Source: Bacteroidales bacterium
GTDB taxonomy: Bacteria; Bacteroidota; Bacteroidia; Bacteroidales; WCHB1-69
Direction of reading: 5' to 3'
Length of the DNA: 35,429 nt
Assembly: GCA_012522535.1 (NCBI GenBank)
Contig: JAAYKF010000009.1
Span: 1 to 35,429, forward strand
Below, one piece after another: positions 1-8,276 of this stretch. The notes under the pieces were generated by a model. The model was given only the letters and a program-made list of their open reading frames with translations, was not told where the DNA came from and ran no database searches. Each line of letters starts with the position of its first letter. Position 1 is the stretch's first letter. A program made the translations under genes and the position numbers.

Positions 1-492
1 ACGGCGATAGCCAATGATTTTTTCGCCATCTTGTGGAAGATTGGGCAACTCCCTTGAGCGAGCCCCAGTGGCAATGATTATATTGTCGGCTGAATATTCT
101 TGCACATTACCTTCCGAGTCGGTTACATCCATTTTTTTGTCAGCTTTCAGCTTGCCAAATCCTTGGATAAAATCCACTTTATGTTTGTTCAAAAGATATT
201 GAATCCCTTTGCTCATCTGTTCTGAAACTCCACGACTTCGTGCCACAATGGCAGATAAGTCGGCTTTTATTTCGCCCTCTACTGCCACACCATAGTCGTT
301 GGCATTTTTCATATAATTGAAAACTTGAGCACTTTTCAATAGGGCTTTTGTGGGAATACAACCCCAGTTTAAACATATTCCACCGGGTTCTGAACGCTCA
401 ACACAAGCAACTTTCAAACCCAATTGCGAAGCTCTAATGGCGGCAACGTATCCTCCCGGACCACTGCCCAATACTATTAAATCGTAATGCAT
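1..492 (-). CDS. lpdA: Dihydrolipoyl dehydrogenase, N-terminal 164 codons (partial at window edge)
   Basis: FAD-dependent E3 enzyme that reoxidises lipoyl groups of 2-oxoacid dehydrogenase complexes or the glycine cleavage system using NAD+. The start at 492 gives MHYDLIVLGSGPGGYVAA, a Rossmann FAD-binding GxGxxG at residues 9-14, followed by the redox-active disulfide motif C40-LNWG-C45 with IPTK, diagnostic of this group of flavoprotein disulfide reductases. The remainder (NAD-binding, central and dimerisation domains with the His-Glu active-site pair) lies left of the window, so the exact complex it serves cannot be seen. It is divergent from the sigma factor gene at 805. The family assignment is firm; mercuric or glutathione reductases share the disulfide but their flanking sequence differs. 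Confidence 0.93.
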   Translation of the reverse strand, partial: MHYDLIVLGSGPGGYVAAIRASQLGLKVACVERSEPGGICLNWGCIPTKALLKSAQVFNYMKNANDYGVAVEGEIKADLSAIVARSRGVSEQMSKGIQYLLNKHKVDFIQGFGKLKADKKMDVTDSEGNVQEYSADNIIIATGARSRELPNLPQDGEKIIGYRR

Positions 493-804
493 ATCAATTG
501 TTTTAATTTTTGCGAATTTAAAAAACTTTTTCAACAATATAGAATTAAACAGATGGAAAACAGAAAATGTTTGTTTTATAGTAGTTAATATTGGAAAGAT
601 TTTGTCTCATATGGACTAGAAAGTTAAAATTATAGCCTACAATAAAAAATCAATTTGCACATAAAACATTTTTTGATAACTTTGAATAATAAAACTATGA
701 CGTAAATTTTAAAAATTACATTTATTGAAAAAATATAATATATAATGTATTTTTTGATGCAACGATTTTGAAAAAAACTGCGTCTAACAAATAGAGTAAT
801 TAAA
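493..804. other. Divergent intergenic region, AT-rich
   Basis: These 312 bases between lpdA (-) and the ECF sigma gene (+) contain no credible gene. They are very AT-rich and hold the predicted promoter at 654-684 for the sigma operon. The only consensus-like element for lpdA is one base off the -7 pattern (513-520 on the minus strand). A leader of about 115 bases would separate the predicted start of transcription from the sigma start codon; no riboswitch-like structure was recognised in it. Confidence 0.6.
654..684 (+). promoter_or_regulatory. Predicted Bacteroidota promoter of the ECF sigma operon
   Basis: TTTG at 654-657, a 19-base spacer, then TAACTTTG at 677-684: an exact fit to the Bacteroidota housekeeping pattern TTTG-N19-21-TAnnTTTG. 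It predicts transcription starting near 690 and a leader of roughly 115 bases. The match to the housekeeping consensus suggests the operon is read by the primary sigma factor, although an added autoregulated promoter cannot be excluded. Confidence 0.6.
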
Positions 805-1329
805 ATGCTGAGTGAAGAGAAACTCATTTCTGAATGTTTGAAAAACAATCGTGAGGCTCAAAGAGAGCTTTATGATAGGTTTTCATATAAAATGATGGGT
901 GTGTGCAGGCGATACACAAACTCTTTGGAAGATGCTGAGGATGTGATGATTGAAGGCTTCACCACAGTATTTGAAAAACTCTCAATGTATAATGGTAACG
1001 GCTCATTTGAAGGTTGGATTAGAAGAATAATGATAAATACTGCCATTACTCATTATAGGAATAATAAAAAACATCGCTTTCATGCAGAAATTGACGAATG
1101 TTATGATGTACAACAAAACCAAGAAACAGCAGTGGATATGATGGGAGCAAAGCAGATAATGAAACTTGTAGAAACTATGCCAGATGGTTATAGGATGGTT
1201 TTTAACCTGTTTGCGGTTGAAGGTTTTTCTCATGCCGAAATAGCCCAGCAGTTGGGGGTTTCGGAGGGTACTTCAAAATCGCAATATGCTAAAGCGAGAC
1301 AGTGGTTACAATGTAGATTGCAAAAATAG
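805..1329 (+). CDS. ECF-family RNA polymerase sigma factor
   Basis: A 174-aa sigma-70 family protein of the extracytoplasmic-function type. Sigma region 2 spans roughly residues 20-90 (RELYDRFSYKMMGVCRRY, then DAEDVMIEGFTTVF and FEGWIRRIMINTA), and region 4 roughly 115-170, with the helix-turn-helix signature GFSHAEIAQQLGVSEGTSKS. Length and order are normal for Bacteroidota ECF factors; regions 1 and 3 are absent as expected. The next gene begins three bases after its stop and encodes a membrane protein with an anti-sigma-like N-terminus, so this is most likely a sigma/anti-sigma pair. Its regulon cannot be read from the window. The ATG at 805 follows the predicted promoter at 654-684. Confidence 0.93.
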   Translation: MLSEEKLISECLKNNREAQRELYDRFSYKMMGVCRRYTNSLEDAEDVMIEGFTTVFEKLSMYNGNGSFEGWIRRIMINTAITHYRNNKKHRFHAEIDECYDVQQNQETAVDMMGAKQIMKLVETMPDGYRMVFNLFAVEGFSHAEIAQQLGVSEGTSKSQYAKARQWLQCRLQK

Positions 1330-1332
1330 AAG

Positions 1333-2250
1333 ATGAAAGAAGCATTTGAAAATAAATTGGTGGAGACGCTAAGGAACTATTCTGAGAAACCCTCAGATCG
1401 TTGCTGGAATACCATTTCCAACAACCTGCCACCTGTTTCACCTGCACAACCGGCAGCTGCAAGTTCCAATGCTGTTAAACAGTTTGTTGGCTCCACGGTG
1501 GGCAAAATCACCACAGCAGTTGTCTCTGTTGCCACACTGGGAACAGTAGCAACACTTTTTGTAATCAACAGTAATAATGATGAAAAAATTATAGAAAATA
1601 GTGAGAAACAGACAATAGAAATTCCTGCAGAAAAAGAAGAGCTTGTGGTGGATGATGTAGCTACATTGCCCGAGTTTGAGAACAAAGAAACTTCTGTTAA
1701 AGAGCAAAATATATCAGAAAAGAGAGAAAATAAGATTGAGGAGCCTGCAGTTTTTAAAAAAGAGGAACTAAAAGAAGTTGCCGTCAAGCCCGTAAACACA
1801 GCTATGTCAGAGAGTAGTGATAAGGGTTTTTCTGACAAAATTAAGCCCAAAAACGAAGCCAAGTCGAGTTTTGTTCCAGATGAAGAGAAAGAGAGTTACG
1901 TGGAGGAAGATTTTGTTGAAGAGAGTTTGGGTCAGGATGATGTTTTTGTAGAAGATGAGTTTATTGAAAAACCCCATTATCCAGATGTGGAGCAAATTGT
2001 GCGTCCCAATGTTTTCACCCCCAATGGCGACGGTGTAAACGATTTTCTGGTGTTTGAAAATATTGAAAAATTTCCCAAAGCACGTTTGGTGGTGGTTGAT
2101 GCCAAGGGCGAAAAGGTTTACGAACGAAATCAGTATGATAATAGTTGGGATGGCTCCAACACACCCGATGGAACATATTTCTACGTTTTAGAAATATTCA
2201 ATGGTGAAGAGCAATTCTCAATCTATGGCACAATTCACATACTCAGATAA
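1333..2250 (+). CDS. Membrane protein with anti-sigma-like N-terminus and C-terminal T9SS type-B (CHU_C) domain
   Basis: 305 aa. Residues 1-32 (FENKLVETLRNY, then W25-NTISNNL) resemble the short cytoplasmic segment of Bacteroidota anti-sigma proteins. A single hydrophobic segment follows at about 59-78 (KITTAVVSVATLGTVATLFVI). Residues 80-223 are a charged, Glu/Lys-rich low-complexity linker. Residues 224-305 form a gliding-motility-associated C-terminal domain, with the hallmarks PNVFTPNGDGVNDF, WDGSNTPDGTYFYVLE and a terminal GTIHILR. There is no N-terminal signal peptide, so it would be an inner-membrane protein with the CHU_C domain in the periplasm rather than an ordinary secreted T9SS substrate. 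It starts three bases after the ECF sigma gene. What it senses is unknown; the anti-sigma role is inferred from position and architecture. Confidence 0.8.
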   Translation: MKEAFENKLVETLRNYSEKPSDRCWNTISNNLPPVSPAQPAAASSNAVKQFVGSTVGKITTAVVSVATLGTVATLFVINSNNDEKIIENSEKQTIEIPAEKEELVVDDVATLPEFENKETSVKEQNISEKRENKIEEPAVFKKEELKEVAVKPVNTAMSESSDKGFSDKIKPKNEAKSSFVPDEEKESYVEEDFVEESLGQDDVFVEDEFIEKPHYPDVEQIVRPNVFTPNGDGVNDFLVFENIEKFPKARLVVVDAKGEKVYERNQYDNSWDGSNTPDGTYFYVLEIFNGEEQFSIYGTIHILR

Positions 2251-2254
2251 AACC

Positions 2255-2286
2255 TTGAAAAGCGTATTATTTATTCTATATATTTG
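2255..2286 (+). promoter_or_regulatory. Predicted promoter of the small membrane protein gene at 2303
   Basis: TTG at 2255-2257, a 21-base spacer and TATATTTG at 2279-2286, matching the Bacteroidota pattern. It lies just after the stop of the CHU_C protein gene, so the next gene is probably transcribed separately from the sigma operon or in addition to read-through. Confidence 0.5.
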
Positions 2287-2302
2287 CATCAAATAGAAAT
2301 CA

Positions 2303-2794
2303 TTGAAAAAGTTAATAATAACAATTACAGAAGAAACAAAGGAGCCTAAGCTGTTTTATAGGTTTACAATGTCTTTGTTCCCTTTGTTTGCTTTTCTATT
2401 TGTTGCTTTTCTGTCGTATGTTTTATTTAATCCAATTCTTACGACATTGATTTTAATTCCTTTAGGGTTTTTATGGTTTGCTTCTACCTTGCGAGTGGTG
2501 TATGTTTACGACGATTTTTTGTACATAGTTTATCGTATTTTTAAAAAGACAGAGAAGGGTTTGTGCCGAAAAATTCTTTTTAAAGATATTCAAGAAATTA
2601 GGAAATATGATATGGGAGGCACCTTTGTTCTTGTTGTTAGGGAAAAAGAGGTGATTGAAGATATTACTATAATCAATAGGGCTTATCTTTGGTTAGATGT
2701 TGACCCAAGTAGTTTGGCTGAGTTTCTTAATTTTATGGAGGAAAAGGGTGTGCATATTACCACTAAACACAACAAAGAGTCGCAAGCGGAATAA
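2303..2794 (+). CDS. Hypothetical membrane protein, 163 aa
   Basis: Not recognised as a named family. The best start is TTG at 2303 (MKKLIITITEETKEP), close behind the predicted promoter; the first in-frame ATG, at 2369, would remove the N-terminal strand. One or two hydrophobic segments occupy about residues 25-65 (SLFPLFAFLFVAFLSYVLF, then TTLILIPLGFLWFAST). The rest (70-155) is a soluble, beta-rich stretch (VVYVYDDFLYIVYRIF, ending in a helical SSLAEFLNFMEEKGV), a layout like the small bacterial PH-domain membrane proteins, though this is a guess. It converges on rpe with nine bases between the stops. Confidence 0.6.
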   Translation: MKKLIITITEETKEPKLFYRFTMSLFPLFAFLFVAFLSYVLFNPILTTLILIPLGFLWFASTLRVVYVYDDFLYIVYRIFKKTEKGLCRKILFKDIQEIRKYDMGGTFVLVVREKEVIEDITIINRAYLWLDVDPSSLAEFLNFMEEKGVHITTKHNKESQAE

Positions 2795-2803
2795 TATTAT
2801 AGT

Positions 2804-3454
2804 CTAAAGATTTTTCAAATCTTCTATGGTTTTTGTGGGATTTTCTGATTTAAAAATTGCATTTCCAGCCACTAAAACATCGGCACCAACATCTATAAGT
2901 TTTTTGGCATTATTCAAGCCTACTCCACCGTCAACTTCTATTAATGTTTTCAGCTTGCGTTTTTCAATCATAGATTTCAATTTTTCAATTTTGAAATAGG
3001 TCTCTTCAATAAATTTTTGACCACCAAAGCCGGGATTAACCGACATTAATAAAACCAAATCGCAGGACTCTATGATGTTTTCCAAAAGCATTACATTTGA
3101 ATGTGGATTCAGTACCACTCCAGCTTTCATGTTTTCATCTTTAATTTGTTGTAATGTTCTGTGTAGGTGGGTGCTGGCTTCGTAGTGAACTGTAAGTATA
3201 TCTGCACCAGCTTGTGCAAATTGTTTCACATATTTTTCTGGTTCAACAATCATCAAATGTACATCTAATGGCTTTTTAGCATGCCTTTTGATGACTTCAA
3301 CCACTGGAAATCCTATGGATATATTTGGCACAAAAACGCCATCCATTATATCCACATGAAACCAATCGGCTCGACTGTTGTTTACCATTTCTATATCGTT
3401 TTGCAGATTAGCAAAATCGGCAGAAAGTAGGGAAGGGGCAATCAGATGTTTCAT
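2804..3454 (-). CDS. rpe: Ribulose-phosphate 3-epimerase
   Basis: 216 aa, the usual length. It interconverts ribulose-5-phosphate and xylulose-5-phosphate in the cytosolic pentose phosphate pathway. The TIM-barrel signatures are plain: IAPSLLSADFANL at the N-terminus, HVDIMDGVFVPN with the metal- and acid-base Asp, HLMIVEPEKY, NPGFGGQKF, and VDGGVGLNNA near the C-terminal phosphate-binding loop. It is downstream of rpoD on the same strand, but a hairpin terminator lies between them and the rpe start is preceded by its own -7 element, so it is probably transcribed independently. The ATG at 3454 fits the family start. Confidence 0.97.
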   Translation of the reverse strand: MKHLIAPSLLSADFANLQNDIEMVNNSRADWFHVDIMDGVFVPNISIGFPVVEVIKRHAKKPLDVHLMIVEPEKYVKQFAQAGADILTVHYEASTHLHRTLQQIKDENMKAGVVLNPHSNVMLLENIIESCDLVLLMSVNPGFGGQKFIEETYFKIEKLKSMIEKRKLKTLIEVDGGVGLNNAKKLIDVGADVLVAGNAIFKSENPTKTIEDLKNL

Positions 3455-3464
3455 CTTTTTTTTG

Positions 3465-3472
3465 CAAATATA
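3465..3472 (-). promoter_or_regulatory. -7 promoter element for rpe
   Basis: On the minus strand this reads TATATTTG, fitting TAnnTTTG, 10 bases upstream of the rpe start codon. No good TTG box is seen 19-21 bases further upstream, where the rpoD terminator sits. The leader would be very short or absent. Confidence 0.35.
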
Positions 3473-3475
3473 ATA

Positions 3476-3503
3476 AAAATGCGACTCTTAAAAGTCGCAT
3501 TTT
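3476..3503 (-). terminator. Rho-independent terminator after rpoD
   Basis: Arms of 11 bases (3476-3486 and 3493-3503, core GCGACT/AGTCGC) flank a 6-base loop. Read on the minus strand, the stem is followed by a T-rich run (ATTTTTATTATATT), so it would end the rpoD transcript just before rpe. Confidence 0.8.
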
Positions 3504-3506
3504 GAA

Positions 3507-4370
3507 TTATCCTAAATATGATTTCAGCATTTTGCTTCTCGAAACGTGTTTCAGTCGTCTTATGGCTTTCTCTTTAATTTGTCGAACTCTTTCTCGTGTT
3601 AAATCGAATTTTTCGCCAATTTCCTCCAAGGTCATGGGGTGTTTTCCTTCCAGACCAAAGTAGAATCTAATGATTTCAGCTTCTCTTTGTGGAAGTGTTG
3701 ATATTGCTCTTTCCACCTCTTTGCGTAACGATTCGTACATAAGTCCTGTTTCTGGTGTAACGCTGTCTTCACTTCTTAGCACGTCGTACATTGTATTGTC
3801 TTCATCTTGAATTAGTGGAGCGTCCATGGAAACATGACGACCTGCATTTCGGAGCGATTCTTTCACTTCAGCTTCTGTAATATCCAATAGGTCGGCAATT
3901 TCTTGTGCGTTAGGCTCTCTTTCAAATTCTTGTTCCAACTGAGCATAGGCTTTATTTATTTTGTTTATGGAACCAATTTTGTTTAGAGGCAACCTCACAA
4001 TTCTTGATTGTTCTGCTAAAGCTTGCAAAATAGATTGACGAATCCACCAAACGGCATAAGAAATAAACTTAAAACCTCTTGTTTCGTCAAATCTTTGTGC
4101 TGCTTTTATTAAGCCTAAATTCCCCTCATTAATAAGGTCGGGTAGGCTAAGTCCCTGATTTTGATATTGTTTTGAAACAGATACTACAAATCGTAGGTTT
4201 GCTTTTGTAAGCTTTTCTAAGGCATCTCTATCACCGGCTTTAATACGTTTTGCAAGTTCAACTTCTTCTTCGGCTGTAATAAGCTCTACTTTACCAATTT
4301 CTTGCAAATATTTATCCAAGGAAGCCGTTTCACGACTTGTAACCTGTTTAGTAATTTTGAGTTGTCTCAT
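3507..4370 (-). CDS. rpoD: Primary (housekeeping) RNA polymerase sigma factor
   Basis: 287 aa, the short primary sigma factor typical of Bacteroidota, which lacks the long acidic region 1.1 of proteobacterial RpoD. Region 1.2 is near residues 16-50 ([20 protein letters not shown]). Region 2 (about 55-125) has [32 protein letters not shown] and the DNA-melting segment [19 protein letters not shown]. Region 3 is about 130-215. Region 4 (about 220-285) has [20 protein letters not shown]. It would read the TTTG/TAnnTTTG promoters listed elsewhere in this window. It is monocistronic to judge from the terminator behind it. Confidence 0.97.
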   Translation of the reverse strand: MRQLKITKQVTSRETASLDKYLQEIGKVELITAEEEVELAKRIKAGDRDALEKLTKANLRFVVSVSKQYQNQGLSLPDLINEGNLGLIKAAQRFDETRGFKFISYAVWWIRQSILQALAEQSRIVRLPLNKIGSINKINKAYAQLEQEFEREPNAQEIADLLDITEAEVKESLRNAGRHVSMDAPLIQDEDNTMYDVLRSEDSVTPETGLMYESLRKEVERAISTLPQREAEIIRFYFGLEGKHPMTLEEIGEKFDLTRERVRQIKEKAIRRLKHVSRSKMLKSYLG

Positions 4371-4475
4371 GTAATTTGTTCAATTAAAAAAATAATGAAT
4401 TATTCAACTCTAACTTTAACGCAGAGAAGTCCATAATGTTACAAGATTTCTCATGCATTTTAGTTAAAAGAGTGT

Positions 4476-4491
4476 CAAAGTTTTCACTTTG
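4476..4491 (-). terminator. Possible weak hairpin terminator after pnp
   Basis: A 6-bp stem (CAAAGT/ACTTTG) closed, on the minus strand, by a GAAA tetraloop, about 27 bases beyond the pnp stop and followed by a short T-run further on. The stem is short and AT-rich, so the call is tentative. Confidence 0.3.
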
Positions 4492-4517
4492 TTCCTAAAG
4501 AAGGGACTAAATCTACT

Positions 4518-6659
4518 TTAGTCTTGCTTTTTTTCGGGTCTAGGTGGTCTGGGCGTTAAAACTTTTTGCGATAGTCTTAGCTTGTTGGTTCTTCTGTCGA
4601 TTTCAATAAGTTTTACCTTTATTTCATCTCCAACTTTCAAGATATCTTCAACGTTTTCAACTCTTTGCCAGCTAATTTCCGAGATGTGTAGTAGTCCATC
4701 TTTTCCGGGCAAAATTTCCACAAAAGCACCAAATGGCTGTATAGATTTCACTTTTCCTTCATAAACTTCGCCAACTTCTGGAACGGCAGTAATGCCTTCT
4801 ATTCTCTTCATAACTACGTTTAGTGAGTCTTTGTCGTTGGAGAAAATTTCAATTTCGCCAAAATCGCCAACTTCTTCTATTGTAATTGTAGTTCCAGTTT
4901 CTCTTTGAAGTTCTTGAATATTTTTGCCACCAGGTCCAATTATTGCTCCAATAAATTCGCGAGGAATTCTAGTTTTCATAATTCTTGGAACAAAATCTTT
5001 ATAATCATCACGTGGAACCTCTATGGTTTTTTTCATCTCTTCAAGGATATGAAGTCTGCCAAGTCGTGCTTGTTCTAGGGCATTTGCCAAAATTTCGTGC
5101 GATAGTCCGTCAACTTTAATATCCATCTGACAAGCTGTGATGCCGTCAACTGTTCCAGTTACTTTAAAGTCCATATCACCAAGGTGGTCTTCATCACCAA
5201 GAATGTCGCTTAAGATGGCATATTTTCCTGTTTTAGGATCGCTAATTAATCCCATTGCAATACCCGATACTGGCTTTGTAATTTTTATGCCAGCGTCCAT
5301 CAATGCCATTGTACCGGCACAAACTGTTGCCATGGATGATGAGCCGTTGGATTCTAAAATATCAGATACCAATCTAATTGTGTATGGATTAACATCTGGT
5401 CCTGGTATAACGGGTTTAAGTGCCCTTAGTGCTAAGTTTCCGTGTCCTATTTCGCGACGTGCTGTACCTCTAATGGGTTTCACCTCGCCGGTGGAAAATG
5501 GAGGGAAGTTGTAATGTAAAATAAAGTTGTTAGTTCCTTCTATCACAGCTCCATCAATGGTTTGCTCGTCAAGCTTTGACCCCAATGTACAAGTTGTAAG
5601 CGATTGAGTTTCGCCTCTTGTAAATATGGCTGAGCCATGTACCGATGGAAGGTAGTTTGTTTCGCACCAAATGGGACGAATTTCATTTGTTTGGCGACCA
5701 TCTAAACGGATTTTATCATCAAGAATCATTGTACGAACCACTTCATACATCAATTGATCGTAGTAGCGTTTTGCGATGGGAGTTTTAGCATCAAGTTCGT
5801 CTTCTGGAATTGTATCTAAGAAGTTTTTGAAAATTTCACTCCAAGCGTCTGAGCGTTGATGTTTTGGAAGTTGAGCTTTACTAATTTCGTAAACTTTTTC
5901 TTTCAACTCGCTAAACATTCTATTTCTAAGGTCTTCGTCGTTGGTTTCGTGACAATATTCGCGTTTGTTTTGTGCTTTTTCCACCTTTGCTGCAAGGTCT
6001 AATTGTACTTGACAAAGAACTTTTATGGCATCGTGTGCAATTCTAAGTGCTTCAATCATTTCCGACTCTTGCACCTCTTTCATTTCACCTTCAACCATCA
6101 TAATATTGTCCATAGTGGCAGCTACAACAAGGTCCATATCGGCATTTTCCAGTTCATCAACTTGTGGATTGATGACGAATTTGCCATTAATTCTTGCAAT
6201 TCTAACTTCTGCTACGGGTCCATTAAATGGAATGTCGGAAACTGCCAATGCAGCTGATGCTGCAAGACAAGCCAGTGCGTCGGGCAGAGTGTTGCTGTCG
6301 CCAGAAATTAAAGAAACCAATACTTGAGTGTCGGCATGAAAATCTTCGGGAAACAGTGGACGTAATGCTCTGTCCACCAATCTTGAGATTAGAATTTCAT
6401 ATTCTGAAAGACGTGCTTCTCTTTTAAAAAACCCACCAGGGAAACGACCTGTTGCTGCGTATTTTTCTTGATATTCTACTTGTAGTGGCATGTAGTCCAC
6501 GTGTTCTGCAGCCTCTGCTTTGGCACAAACTGTGGCTAAAAGCATGGTGTTGCCCATTTTTACAACCACCGAGCCATCGGCTTGTTTTGCCAATTTGCCC
6601 GTTTCGATGGTAATCTCCCTGCCATCAGGAAGTGTACATGTTTGTTGATGTATTGTCAT
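4518..6659 (-). CDS. pnp: Polynucleotide phosphorylase (3'-5' exoribonuclease)
   Basis: 713 aa, normal length. It degrades RNA phosphorolytically from the 3' end and is a core part of mRNA turnover. Two RNase PH-like domains are evident: the first from residue 1 ([18 protein letters not shown] at about 70-90), the second at about 310-550 ([32 protein letters not shown], and [16 protein letters not shown] with its catalytic and metal-binding Asp residues). These are followed by a KH domain ([19 protein letters not shown]) and an S1 domain ([27 protein letters not shown]). It lies downstream of rpsO, the classic order, with a 40-bp palindrome in the gap that probably controls read-through or mRNA processing. 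Confidence 0.98.
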   Translation of the reverse strand: MTIHQQTCTLPDGREITIETGKLAKQADGSVVVKMGNTMLLATVCAKAEAAEHVDYMPLQVEYQEKYAATGRFPGGFFKREARLSEYEILISRLVDRALRPLFPEDFHADTQVLVSLISGDSNTLPDALACLAASAALAVSDIPFNGPVAEVRIARINGKFVINPQVDELENADMDLVVAATMDNIMMVEGEMKEVQESEMIEALRIAHDAIKVLCQVQLDLAAKVEKAQNKREYCHETNDEDLRNRMFSELKEKVYEISKAQLPKHQRSDAWSEIFKNFLDTIPEDELDAKTPIAKRYYDQLMYEVVRTMILDDKIRLDGRQTNEIRPIWCETNYLPSVHGSAIFTRGETQSLTTCTLGSKLDEQTIDGAVIEGTNNFILHYNFPPFSTGEVKPIRGTARREIGHGNLALRALKPVIPGPDVNPYTIRLVSDILESNGSSSMATVCAGTMALMDAGIKITKPVSGIAMGLISDPKTGKYAILSDILGDEDHLGDMDFKVTGTVDGITACQMDIKVDGLSHEILANALEQARLGRLHILEEMKKTIEVPRDDYKDFVPRIMKTRIPREFIGAIIGPGGKNIQELQRETGTTITIEEVGDFGEIEIFSNDKDSLNVVMKRIEGITAVPEVGEVYEGKVKSIQPFGAFVEILPGKDGLLHISEISWQRVENVEDILKVGDEIKVKLIEIDRRTNKLRLSQKVLTPRPPRPEKKQD

Positions 6660-6691
6660 GTGTTAATAGGGTTTTATAATTTAAAATTGAA

Positions 6692-6731
6692 TAACACAAA
6701 AAGGCAATTTTAAAATTGCCTTTTTGTGTTA
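6692..6731 (-). terminator. Perfect 40-bp palindrome between rpsO and pnp (terminator/processing hairpin)
   Basis: Two 20-base arms, 6692-6711 and 6712-6731, are exact reverse complements with no spacer; as RNA they would form a roughly 18-bp stem with a small AU-rich loop. The core GGCAATTTTAAAATTGCC is followed in either direction by five T, so it can act as a rho-independent terminator for rpsO. It ends 32 bases before the pnp start codon. In E. coli the same gap holds a terminator and the RNase III hairpin through which PNPase represses itself; a similar role here is inferred. Confidence 0.75.
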
Positions 6732-6745
6732 AAAGTGTCTTTCTT

Positions 6746-7015
6746 TTATCTTCGAAGTCCAAGCTCTTTAATAATAGCGCGATATCTTTCAATATCTTTA
6801 GCTTTAACATAATCTAGTAATCTTCTACGACGACCAACCATTAATACTAATGAACGGCGTGTAAAATTGTCCTTCTTGTTGGTTTTCAAATGCTCAGTTA
6901 AATGCTTAATTCTGTATGTGAATAATGCAATTTGACTCTCTGGAGAACCAGTGTTAGTCTCTGAACCTGAATACTTTTTGAAGATCTCTTTTTTAATTTC
7001 AGTAGTTAAGTACAT
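6746..7015 (-). CDS. rpsO: 30S ribosomal protein S15
   Basis: 89 aa, exactly the usual length. It binds 16S rRNA early in assembly of the platform of the small subunit. The family signatures are clear: [20 protein letters not shown] at residues 14-33, [35 protein letters not shown] and the C-terminal [12 protein letters not shown]. It has its own well-formed promoter upstream (7062-7091) and is followed by a strong palindrome before pnp. In several bacteria S15 represses its own translation via the leader; the roughly 40-base leader here was not resolved into a recognisable operator. Confidence 0.98.
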   Translation of the reverse strand: MYLTTEIKKEIFKKYSGSETNTGSPESQIALFTYRIKHLTEHLKTNKKDNFTRRSLVLMVGRRRRLLDYVKAKDIERYRAIIKELGLRR

Positions 7016-7061
7016 GTTGTTTCTTTTATACTTTGTAATATGCTGTTTTTATTTCGGACTG

Positions 7062-7091
7062 CAAAGATAGTCAATATTTTAATATAAACAA
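7062..7091 (-). promoter_or_regulatory. Predicted promoter of rpsO
   Basis: On the minus strand TTG (7091-7089), a 19-base spacer and TATCTTTG (7069-7062): a full match to the Bacteroidota consensus, giving a leader of about 40 bases. Confidence 0.6.
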
Positions 7092-7116
7092 GTCTTTGTT
7101 CAAAATATTTTTTCAA

Positions 7117-8276
7117 CTACCACTTAATAAGCTTGAAAACAATTTCGTTGTAGTTGTCCCACTCGTAAAGCACTCCAATATCTCTTTTTCCCATTTTCAC
7201 AATGTCGGAATATGCTGTATAGGCGTAGTCGTCCTTATCACCCTTGTCGATAAGAATGTTTTTGAACCATGTTTTTTCCTCATCTTTGCTAATGCGAAGA
7301 GTTAAATTATTTCTTTGATTTTTGTTTGCCGCATTGCAAAATGCTATAATTTTCTTTTTGCCACCATTGTCAACATTCAACATACTGCCCTGATTTACGG
7401 GGTCTATCAATCTGTTGTCAAAATAAGTGGTGTCCCAAGTTTGACCCCCATCGCTACTAATGGAAATAATTCGAGCCCTAATGTCGCCATTTTGGTTTCT
7501 GCTGTTGAGCATAAGCCTGTTGTTGCTCAGCTGTGCTGCGGTGGATTCGTTGCTACTGACTACATTTACAGACTCGCTAATGTGAAAAGTTTTTCCATGG
7601 TCATCTGAATAATACCCATGGCAAAATAATCCGAAAATGGTGCTATGGGTGGTCCTTGGGAGTGATTTGCAGCCACATATAGCCTGCCCTTATATTTGCC
7701 ATCTGCAAACTGCATGGCGTGTCCGGGTGTGTTGGCATATGTTCTCCAATCTTCCTCAAACTTATACTCTGGATTGGCCGAAGGAAAATTGGGTCGATGA
7801 ACCATGGTGGTGATGTTTGTAGGCTCGCTCCAGCTGTGCCCGCCGTCGGTGGAAGTGATATACCAAACCTCTCGATAGCCGTTTTTTATTCTCACATCAT
7901 ATTCGTGATTGTTGCCAGTATTGTAAAAAAGAAAAACTCTCCCTTGAGGATATTCGGGGTCTAAGAGGTCAACAACTGGTGCCGAATTGCCCGCTTGCAG
8001 TTGACCATAATCAACCAAGACTTTGAGCTTACTCCATGTCTTACCCCTGTCGCTACTTCTTTTCATCACAATATCAACATTGCCAAAATCGTCAATGTTT
8101 TCACGACCCTCGCAAAAAGCCAATAGGTCGCCATTGGGAATGGAAACTATTGCTGGTATGCGGAAAATGGCATAACCCTCGCTATTGGATTTAAAAACTG
8201 TGCTTCGCTCCTTTTGGGCACTTAGTCCCAAAACAGATAGGCTAATTATCAGAAGAACTATTTGCTTGATACTCAT
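7117..8276 (-). pseudogene. Sialidase (exo-alpha-sialidase, BNR/Asp-box), interrupted by one frameshift
   Basis: Family GH33-like sialidase, which releases terminal sialic acids from glycans. The N-terminal part reads from 8276 (MSIKQIVLLIISLSVLGLSAQ, a signal peptide) to about 7617; the C-terminal part continues in another frame to 7117. The shift sits at the GGG run at 7615-7617 (minus-strand ATGGGTATTATTC): one additional G would restore FAMG-YYSDDHGKTF and give a 386-aa protein, the normal length. The FRIPAIV arginine motif (about residues 38-44) and at least four Asp-boxes (SSDRGKTW, STDGGHSW, SDDHGKTF, SSDGGQTW) are intact. The 5' end overlaps the 3' end of the DUF4349 gene by 35 bases, so the two were co-transcribed. 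It may be a true pseudogene or a base-calling error in a homopolymer. Confidence 0.85.

Noticed and set aside
1377-1862. Minus-strand open frame of 161 codons opposite the CHU_C protein gene
   Set aside because: Ser-rich shadow of the Glu/Lys-rich linker; the plus-strand gene has clear domains and is coupled to the sigma gene.
7600-7630. Programmed ribosomal frameshift joining the sialidase halves
   Set aside because: No slippery heptamer or stimulatory hairpin was seen at the GGG run, and known sialidases do not use recoding.
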